Source: Chryseobacterium camelliae (lineage in GTDB: Bacteria; Bacteroidota; Bacteroidia; Flavobacteriales; Weeksellaceae). From it: a stretch of 64,000 bases of DNA. Where the stretch lies: the NCBI RefSeq assembly GCF_002770595.1, contig NZ_CP022986.1:3720001-3784000 (forward strand), read 5' to 3'. The notes under the pieces were generated by a model. The model searched no databases and had not been told where the DNA came from. It saw nothing but the letters and a program-made list of their open reading frames with translations. Shown piece by piece: positions 59,217 to 64,000 of the stretch. How positions within the stretch are numbered: position 1 is the first letter of the stretch; each line of letters begins with the position of its first letter. Made by a program: the position numbers and the translations under genes.

Positions 59217-59362
59217 TTATAGATGAAAACCTATATTTTCTTGCAGTTCTGTGCAGAAGTCATCAGGATCTGCCCATGCATCCGAATGGATTGTCTTCCA
59301 GGTTAAGAATAATGCCACATCCGTATTTTTTACCTGTTTAATCCTTATCCGGGAACAGCCAT

Positions 59363-59387
59363 AAAAAAAGAGCGGTAAAAACCGCCC
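59363..59387 (-). terminator. Terminator of the second bacteriocin-like peptide gene
   Basis: GCGGT (59372-59376) / ACCGC (59381-59385) stem with a 4-base loop, followed on the minus strand by seven U residues. Confidence 0.75.
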
Positions 59388-59405
59388 TATGACTCATTTT
59401 GTAAT

Positions 59406-59531
59406 TTAAAGGTAAACGCAGCCGCAGCCTGTTTCCCACTCATCACAAATTCTTTTAGGTTCCATACAGTACGGACCTGCACCTTTGATGGCAGACAATT
59501 CTTTTTTGTCTAATTTTTTTAGATTTTTCAT
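59406..59531 (-). CDS. Bacteriocin-like GG-leader peptide 2 (41 aa)
   Basis: A 41-codon gene (ATG at 59529-59531, TAA at 59406-59408). The product starts MKNLKKLDKKELSAIKGA, the same leader as peptide 1 (MKNLKTLSRKELKTIKGA), and the mature part (GPYCMEPKRICDEWETGCGC) has four Cys. It is followed by a terminator. The sequence after the leader is unlike peptide 1, as in families of secreted peptides with a conserved leader and variable core. No maturation or export genes are adjacent. Confidence 0.78.
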   Translation of the reverse strand: MKNLKKLDKKELSAIKGAGPYCMEPKRICDEWETGCGCVYL

Positions 59532-59600
59532 AATGATTAATATTTTAATTTGCTGATTACGAATATAAAAAAAAAATCAATTGATCCGTAAATATGTGAT

Positions 59601-60149
59601 TTAAATTTGAAGTTCCGCCAGTTTTTTCGTCAGTTTCCGTGCATGGAGCCTTGCTTTTGCTTTGATATCTTCTTCGGTATATCCTGCATTCACCGAGGTT
59701 CCGTGGAAATAGACCGGATCTGTGTATTTCATTCCGGCATAGTAGGCTGTCTGCTCCAGGTTTTTGCAGAATTCATGGACCCTGAAATGATGTTCTCCCA
59801 GGGGATTGTATTCACGTTCAGGAGCGCCCACGGTAAAGCTCGGGATGAAATATTTGTCCTTGAGCTTGCCGCCCTGTGAACCGTACGCAAACTGGTATTC
59901 AAAAACAGTATCGAACCAGTGCTTTAAAATTGCCGGCATCGAATACCAATAGAGCGGATATTGGAAAATGACCGCTTTATGCCTCAGCAGGGCTTCCTGT
60001 TCAGCCCTGGCATCAATATGATAATCCGGGTAAAGATTGCCAAGGTCCCTGATTTCAACTGCCGGATCGCTGATTTTAAGTTCTTCAATAATCGTCCTGT
60101 TCGCCAGGGACTTTTCAATATCGGGATGCCCGAGAATAACGAGTGCCAT
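59601..60149 (-). CDS. NAD(P)H oxidoreductase, flavodoxin-like fold
   Basis: A 182-residue flavin-dependent NAD(P)H quinone reductase of the KefF/MdaB family: MALVILGHPDIEKSLANRTI at the start, then FQYPLYWYSMPAILKHWFDT and VFEYQFAYGSQGGKLKDKYF (FMN- and substrate-binding loops), and a C-terminal helix. It is cytoplasmic. It is divergent from an HxlR regulator gene, and two CTATC...GATAG palindromes lie in the 98 bases between them, so it is almost certainly the regulated gene. Such pairs respond to quinones or reactive aldehydes. Confidence 0.9.
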   Translation of the reverse strand: MALVILGHPDIEKSLANRTIIEELKISDPAVEIRDLGNLYPDYHIDARAEQEALLRHKAVIFQYPLYWYSMPAILKHWFDTVFEYQFAYGSQGGKLKDKYFIPSFTVGAPEREYNPLGEHHFRVHEFCKNLEQTAYYAGMKYTDPVYFHGTSVNAGYTEEDIKAKARLHARKLTKKLAELQI

Positions 60150-60169
60150 AATGTGTATTTTAGTTGGGT

Positions 60170-60240
60170 ACTATCTAATTGATAGTTGCAAAATTATTTT
60201 GAGTAGGTTACATTTGCAATACCTATCTCTTTGGATAGGT
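60170..60240. promoter_or_regulatory. Twin HxlR operators and HxlR promoter
   Basis: Two inverted repeats: ACTATC (60170-60175) TAATT GATAGT (60181-60186) and ACCTATC (60221-60227) N6 GATAGGT (60234-60240), sharing CTATC...GATAG. The rightward promoter has TTG 60186-60188 and TACATTTG 60209-60216 with a 20-base spacer. The first palindrome thus touches its -33 and the second lies on its start. This fits HxlR autoregulation plus control of the divergent oxidoreductase. Confidence 0.7.
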
Positions 60241-60247
60241 GGAAAAC

Positions 60248-60616
60248 ATGAAAAAAGAGTGTACCGGCAGTCAGGTGAAATTAGGAGACAAAGTATATCC
60301 GTGCACGGTAAGCCTTGCGATGGGCCTGGTAGGAGGGAAGTGGAAAACCGTGATCCTTTATCACCTGAAAGAGGGTGGGAAAAGATACAGTGAGCTCCGG
60401 AAAGAGCTGTTTTCGGTTACGGAAATGACGCTGAGCCTCCAGCTGAAGCAGCTGGAGAAGGACGGACTGGTTTCCAGAGCGGTTTTCGGGGAGAAGCCGC
60501 CTGTAAAAGTGGTGTATTCGCTCACCGCATTCGGCGAGACCTTTATTCCTGTCCTGGATGCCATTACACAGTGGGGAAACGGGATTGCAGAGAAAAAAGG
60601 TTCTTTTACAGGATAG
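60248..60616 (+). CDS. HxlR family transcriptional regulator
   Basis: About 122 residues from ATG 60248 (an in-frame GTG at 60239 lies in the operator and is less likely). The HxlR winged helix reads VSLAMGLVGGKWKTVILYHL, KEGGKRYSELRKELFSVTEM, TLSLQLKQLEKDGLVSRAVF and VVYSLTAFGETFIPVLDAI. HxlR proteins sense electrophiles, often through a Cys; a Cys lies near the start (KKECTGSQ) and at VYPCTVSL, the position of the sensing Cys in related proteins. The divergent oxidoreductase is the expected target. Confidence 0.92.
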   Translation: MKKECTGSQVKLGDKVYPCTVSLAMGLVGGKWKTVILYHLKEGGKRYSELRKELFSVTEMTLSLQLKQLEKDGLVSRAVFGEKPPVKVVYSLTAFGETFIPVLDAITQWGNGIAEKKGSFTG

Positions 60617-60685
60617 AGCTGTCCTGCAGTCGGTGATCGAAAAGATGAAAGAGTATTTTTATATCAAATAGGCAGTAAGGGATTA

Positions 60686-61249
60686 TTATATTAAATCATA
60701 GCTCATGAATACGGCCGTTTCCGTAGAGCCTTCATAGCGCTTGGAGTTCCATCCCGTAATGGAAAAGCCACAGTTCTGGTAGAATTTTACCGCAGGATAA
60801 TTGGTATTCTGCGTTTCCAGTTCCACGATGCGGCAGCCCAGTAAACGTGCTTCCCGGTTAGCGGCCTTGATCAGCATCCTTCCGATGTTCTGCCCCCGGA
60901 AAGGTTCACTTACCAGCATGTTTTCTATGACAAGGCTCCTTGTTCCGGCCCTGAAGCTGCAGATGGCCCATCCGATGAGTTCATTCTGGTAAAATGCCCC
61001 GAAAGAATGGCCTTCGCTGATGATGGTATTCAGCACTTCTATGTCATACTGTTTCCAGTTTTTCTGATAAGGCTGGTTCTTCTCCCTTAAGATCATTTCA
61101 AATTCATTGGGGGTTTCTATGCTGCAGACAGCAAGGATTTTGTCTGTGGTGTAGCCGTTCAGTCCCCAATCGGGTAAAGGGTCATAATTGAGTTTCCCCA
61201 ACGACCTGATGTCTAGAAATCCTTCCGGATCAATTTTATGTGCGTGCAT
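60686..61249 (-). CDS. GNAT family N-acetyltransferase
   Basis: A 187-residue GNAT enzyme. The acetyl-CoA-binding motif is in LVSEPFRGQNIGRMLIKAAN (about residues 111-130, R/QxxGxG/A-like), preceded by GWAICSFRAGTRSLVIENML and followed by LLGCRIVELETQNTNYPAVK and FYQNCGFSITGWNSKRYEG, the typical GNAT C-terminus. The substrate is unknown. An 18-bp palindrome (GACAGGAA-AC-TTCCTGTC, 61261-61278) lies 12 bases upstream of its start. It is on the opposite strand to PafA, and the two promoters are close. Confidence 0.85.
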   Translation of the reverse strand: MHAHKIDPEGFLDIRSLGKLNYDPLPDWGLNGYTTDKILAVCSIETPNEFEMILREKNQPYQKNWKQYDIEVLNTIISEGHSFGAFYQNELIGWAICSFRAGTRSLVIENMLVSEPFRGQNIGRMLIKAANREARLLGCRIVELETQNTNYPAVKFYQNCGFSITGWNSKRYEGSTETAVFMSYDLI

Positions 61250-61260
61250 AATGATAGATT

Positions 61261-61278
61261 GACAGGAAACTTCCTGTC
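61261..61278 (-). promoter_or_regulatory. Palindrome in front of the GNAT gene
   Basis: Perfect inverted repeat GACAGGAA (61261-61268) AC TTCCTGTC (61271-61278). A possible operator or a leader hairpin. Confidence 0.4.
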
Positions 61279-61354
61279 CTGTATTTAAATAAAGCGGTAC
61301 GATACTGGCATTAAATTTAAATAAAATTTCACATTTATAAACTTGTAAAACCCG

Positions 61355-61362
61355 TAAATTTG
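61355..61362 (+). promoter_or_regulatory. -7 box of pafA
   Basis: TAAATTTG, 23 bases before the ATG at 61385. Confidence 0.5.
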
Positions 61363-61384
61363 CGCAACAATAAAAATATACGGG

Positions 61385-63031
61385 ATGCTAAGGAAAATTT
61401 CGCTTGCGGCAGCCGCTGTACTGTCCGTAATCACAATCAATGCTCAGAAGAATAAAAATACCCGGCTGGAAAGGCCGAAACTGATGGTCGGCCTGGTGGT
61501 GGACCAGATGCGATGGGATTACCTGTACCGTTTCTATGATAAATTCGGTAACGACGGGTTCAAAAGATTGCTTAATACAGGATATTCTTTAAACAATGTC
61601 CATATCAATTACGTACCTACCGTAACGGCGATAGGCCATACCAGTATTTACACGGGTTCCGTACCGGCGATTCATGGGATTGCGGGGAACGACTGGACAG
61701 ATAAGGAAACCGGAAAGAATGTGTATTGTACTACCGATGAAAGCGTAAAGCCGGTAGGTACTGCCAATACAAAAACAGGAAGCCATTCCCCGAAAAACCT
61801 CTGGTCTACTACGGTAACTGATGAGCTGAAGCTGGCGACCAATTTCCAGGGAAAAGTAATCGGGGTTTCTTTAAAAGACAGGGCATCGATCCTTCCGGCA
61901 GGCCACACGCCGAACGGCGCGTTCTGGTTTGATGATTCCACCGGGAATTTCGTCACCAGCAGCTGGTACATGAATGACCTGCCTCAGTGGGTAAAATCGT
62001 TCAATGCCCAGAACCTTCCGGACCAGCTGGTTGCCAACGGCTGGAATACCCTGCTGCCGATCGGTGAATATACCGAAAGCAGCCCGGATAATTCCTCATG
62101 GGAAGGTCTTTTGGGAAGCGCTAAAACACCAACGTTCCCGTACAGCAACCTGGCAAAGGATTACCAGGCTAAAAAAGACAATATCCGGTATACGCCTTTC
62201 GGCAATACCCTTACCCTGAAACTGGCAGAGGCTTCTATCGCCGGAGAACAGCTGGGTGCGGATCAGATCACCGATTTCCTGGCCATCAACCTCGCGTCTA
62301 CCGATTATGCAGGGCACAAATACGGTCCTAATTCCATTGAAGTGGAAGACGTCTATCTAAGGCTGGACCGTGATCTTGCCCAGTTCTTTAACTATCTGGA
62401 CACAAAAGTAGGAAAGGGGAAATATACCATTTTCCTTTCTGCTGACCATGGCGGAGCCCACTCTGAAGGTTTCCTGCTGGAACATAAAATCAATACCGGC
62501 TTCTTCGGGGAAACCACCCAAAAGGACATCAACCTGAAGCTGAAAGAAAAATTCGGGGTAGACAACCTGATCAATGCTATTGATAATTACCAGGTTTATT
62601 TTGACCGAAAGCTCCTGGCTGAGCATCAACTGAAGCTGGAAGAAGTCGTGGATTTTGCCGTAACCGAGATCGAGAAAGATCCTACAGACCTTTATGCCGT
62701 ATCTGTGCTGAAAGTGCAGCAGGCTACCATTCCTGAACCGATCAAGCAAAGGATCATCAACGGGATCAACAGGCAGCGCAGCGGGGATATCCAGCTGGTC
62801 GCACACGATTCCATGCTGCCTTCTTACGCCAAAACCGGAACATCACACAGTGTATGGAATTCTTATGACTCACATATCCCCCTGATCTTTATGGGGTGGG
62901 GAATAGAGCATGGAGAAAGCAACAAAGCCTATAACATGACGGATATTGCGCCTACGGTTTCTGCACTGCTAAGGATCCAGTTCCCAAGCGGGAATATCGG
63001 GAATCCTATCACGGAAGTGATCGGCAGATAG
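61385..63031 (+). CDS. pafA: Alkaline phosphatase PafA
   Basis: A 548-residue secreted phosphomonoesterase, closely like PafA of Elizabethkingia meningoseptica. It has a signal peptide (MLRKISLAAAAVLSVITINAQ), VGLVVDQMRWDYL with the first metal-binding Asp (residue 40), the nucleophile Thr in VPTVTAIGHTS (Thr81, matching Thr79 of the known enzyme with a constant offset of two), Asn102 in AGNDW, and the phosphate-contacting Lys164/Arg166 in SLKDRAS. Later metal ligands are in STDYAGHKYGPNS and SADHGGAHSEG, and the last His in GTSHSVWNSYDSHIP. It releases phosphate from many monoesters in the periplasm without regard to phosphate starvation in the known case. Confidence 0.95.
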   Translation: MLRKISLAAAAVLSVITINAQKNKNTRLERPKLMVGLVVDQMRWDYLYRFYDKFGNDGFKRLLNTGYSLNNVHINYVPTVTAIGHTSIYTGSVPAIHGIAGNDWTDKETGKNVYCTTDESVKPVGTANTKTGSHSPKNLWSTTVTDELKLATNFQGKVIGVSLKDRASILPAGHTPNGAFWFDDSTGNFVTSSWYMNDLPQWVKSFNAQNLPDQLVANGWNTLLPIGEYTESSPDNSSWEGLLGSAKTPTFPYSNLAKDYQAKKDNIRYTPFGNTLTLKLAEASIAGEQLGADQITDFLAINLASTDYAGHKYGPNSIEVEDVYLRLDRDLAQFFNYLDTKVGKGKYTIFLSADHGGAHSEGFLLEHKINTGFFGETTQKDINLKLKEKFGVDNLINAIDNYQVYFDRKLLAEHQLKLEEVVDFAVTEIEKDPTDLYAVSVLKVQQATIPEPIKQRIINGINRQRSGDIQLVAHDSMLPSYAKTGTSHSVWNSYDSHIPLIFMGWGIEHGESNKAYNMTDIAPTVSALLRIQFPSGNIGNPITEVIGR

Positions 63032-63051
63032 ATAACAGGTAATATGAAATG

Positions 63052-63086
63052 AAAATCCTTAGCTTCAGCGGCTAAGGATTTTTTAT
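63052..63086. terminator. Terminator between pafA and the Crp/Fnr gene
   Basis: Perfect 12-bp stem AAAATCCTTAGC (63052-63063) with its complement (63071-63082), T-run to the right and A-run to the left, serving both convergent genes. Confidence 0.85.
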
Positions 63087-63087
63087 G

Positions 63088-63684
63088 TTAATAATAGATT
63101 TTACTGTTGTCGAGCCTCACCAGCTTTTCACGTTCCATTTTCTTGATGGTCCGGATCACCGTCTCGGTGCGCAATCCGGTAAGGGAGGCTAATTGCTGAC
63201 GTGTATACGGGATAAAGAACGAATAAGGTTCTTTATAGCCGAAATAAACCTTGATATGATCGAAGAATTTTTTCAGCCTGGAAAAAGGATTCATCATAGA
63301 AAGCGGGGCAGACATCACATATTTATAATGCATCCTGTCTGCCGTATAATTGTAGACGCTCAGCATAAGGCTGGGCTTTTGGGTAACAAGATCATGGAAC
63401 CTGTTTTTTTCTATTTTAATAATGTCGCATTCCGTTACGGCAATCGCATTAATTGCATATTCCTTATCTGTAAAAAGATACGTTTCGGCAAAGCAATGAC
63501 CTTCAAAAGGAAGCCCGTGGATAAATTCTTTACCATCTTCATGAAAATTGGTCAGTTTAACCGTCCCGGTCCTGATCTGAAAATAAAATTTTGTAGAGCT
63601 CCCTTCGTGAAAGATAAATTCGCCTGGTTTATAATTCTGGGTTTTTGCTCCATGAGAAAACAGCAAGTTTTCACAAATTACCAT
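63088..63684 (-). CDS. Crp/Fnr family regulator
   Basis: A 198-residue regulator with an N-terminal cyclic-nucleotide-binding-type beta roll (KPGEFIFHEGSSTKFYFQIR, TGTVKLTNFHEDGKEFIHGL, FAETYLFTDKEYAINAIAVT), the long dimer helix and a C-terminal winged helix (YTRQQLASLTGLRTETVIRT, IKKMEREKLVRLDNSKIYY). The RTETVIRTIKKM recognition helix is the classical Crp/Fnr type. Cys residues near the start do not form the Fnr four-Cys pattern, so an iron-sulfur cluster is unlikely. Targets are not known from this window. It is convergent with pafA, sharing its terminator. Confidence 0.9.
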   Translation of the reverse strand: MVICENLLFSHGAKTQNYKPGEFIFHEGSSTKFYFQIRTGTVKLTNFHEDGKEFIHGLPFEGHCFAETYLFTDKEYAINAIAVTECDIIKIEKNRFHDLVTQKPSLMLSVYNYTADRMHYKYVMSAPLSMMNPFSRLKKFFDHIKVYFGYKEPYSFFIPYTRQQLASLTGLRTETVIRTIKKMEREKLVRLDNSKIYY

Positions 63685-63820
63685 ATGTGTTGTATTATTT
63701 CTATAAAGGTATTAAATAAATATTATGTTAAGCAAATAATAATGTACCACAGAAGTGCCACTTGTGTTTAAAATTTTCCCATTTGATGCTGGTTTCACTG
63801 CCTATTATTCTCCAAAATAG

Positions 63821-63852
63821 AAGCGGTCTTCCCATCCGGGAAGACCGCTTAT
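63821..63852 (-). terminator. Terminator of the gene at the right edge
   Basis: Perfect 13-bp stem (63821-63833 with 63838-63850), ATCC loop. It ends the minus-strand gene entering from the right. Confidence 0.75.
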
Positions 63853-63873
63853 GTGAAGGAAGAATTGAGTCAG

Positions 63874-64000
63874 TTATTCTTCATCCTCATCTTCATATTG
63901 TTCGAGGTAATAGCTGAACGTGAAACCCTCTACTTCTTCCTCTGCTTCTTCCAGCGTAGCAAGAAGGTCTTCAAAGGTTTCCAGCTGGTCCACCGTCATA
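63874..64000 (-). CDS. Acidic hypothetical protein, C-terminal part only
   Basis: The 3' end of a minus-strand gene cut by the right edge. The 42 visible codons read MTVDQLETFEDLLATLEEAE..., then EGFTFSYYLEQYEDEDEE before the stop at 63874-63876. The Met at 63997-63999 may be internal. The acidic C-terminal tail and repeated Glu/Leu suggest a helical, soluble protein. No family can be named from this piece. A strong terminator follows its stop. Confidence 0.55.
   Translation of the reverse strand, partial: MTVDQLETFEDLLATLEEAEEEVEGFTFSYYLEQYEDEDEE

Noticed and set aside
1..64000. tRNA or rRNA genes
   Set aside because: I looked for the GGTTCGAATCC-type T arm and cloverleaf pairs and for rRNA landmarks and found none; a covariance search would be decisive.

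Overview
The window looks like a chromosomal segment of a flavobacterium of the Chryseobacterium/Elizabethkingia group (Weeksellaceae). Several things point there: many promoters with a Bacteroidetes-type -7 box (TAnnTTTG) and few Shine-Dalgarno sites, secreted proteins ending in type IX secretion (T9SS) sorting domains, a giant SprB-repeat protein, a GLPGLI-family protein, a PafA-type alkaline phosphatase, small GG-leader bacteriocin-like peptides of the kind common in Chryseobacterium, and a dnaK 3' end at the left edge. I saw no tRNA, rRNA, CRISPR array, transposase or phage structural module.

Left part (0-14 kb): the end of dnaK, a short-chain dehydrogenase followed by the broken 3' end of a second one and an AraC regulator, then a striking locus. 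Three phage-tail-collar (microcystin-dependent-like) proteins are followed by a cytoplasmic type-1 periplasmic-binding-fold protein, a formyltransferase and a 2115-residue T9SS-exported protein with 21 SprB repeats. The locus has one strong promoter, buried in a perfect 19-bp AT-rich inverted repeat. Next come a thioredoxin-like protein, a T9SS protein and a TPR/AraC pair.

Middle (18-33 kb): a small paralogous gene pair flanking a 43-residue membrane peptide, a nucleoid-associated protein, a propeller-type sensor kinase with its LuxR-type regulator, a bacteriophytochrome with its biliverdin-forming heme oxygenase, malate dehydrogenase, a DJ-1/PfpI lipoprotein and an outer-membrane beta-barrel receptor. 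A TetR-controlled three-gene unit follows, with its operator visible at the start of transcription.

Right part (34-64 kb): accessory in character. It carries three small XRE regulators, a T9SS beta-propeller protein, two bacteriocin-like leader peptides, a MocR regulator with an acetyltransferase, an esterase/RidA pair, and an unusual four-gene unit in which two secreted paralogs with an FPPH motif sit in front of an OmpR-type two-component system. It also has a lipase/amidohydrolase pair, a SUKH (SMI1/KNR4) protein, an HxlR/NAD(P)H oxidoreductase divergent pair with twin operators, PafA and a Crp/Fnr regulator.

Three kinds of non-coding structure stand out. About 13 copies of a roughly 146-bp intergenic repeat lie in arrays near 35.1-35.4, 46.0, 55.9-56.85 and 57.7-58.1 kb. 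Purine-rich GAGAGT tracts adjoin some of these and in one case run into a gene. Between 53.8 and 54.6 kb, three TATATTTG promoters each precede a CTCGTTC-containing hairpin; the last is a 16-bp stem that looks like a small structured RNA or a miniature element.
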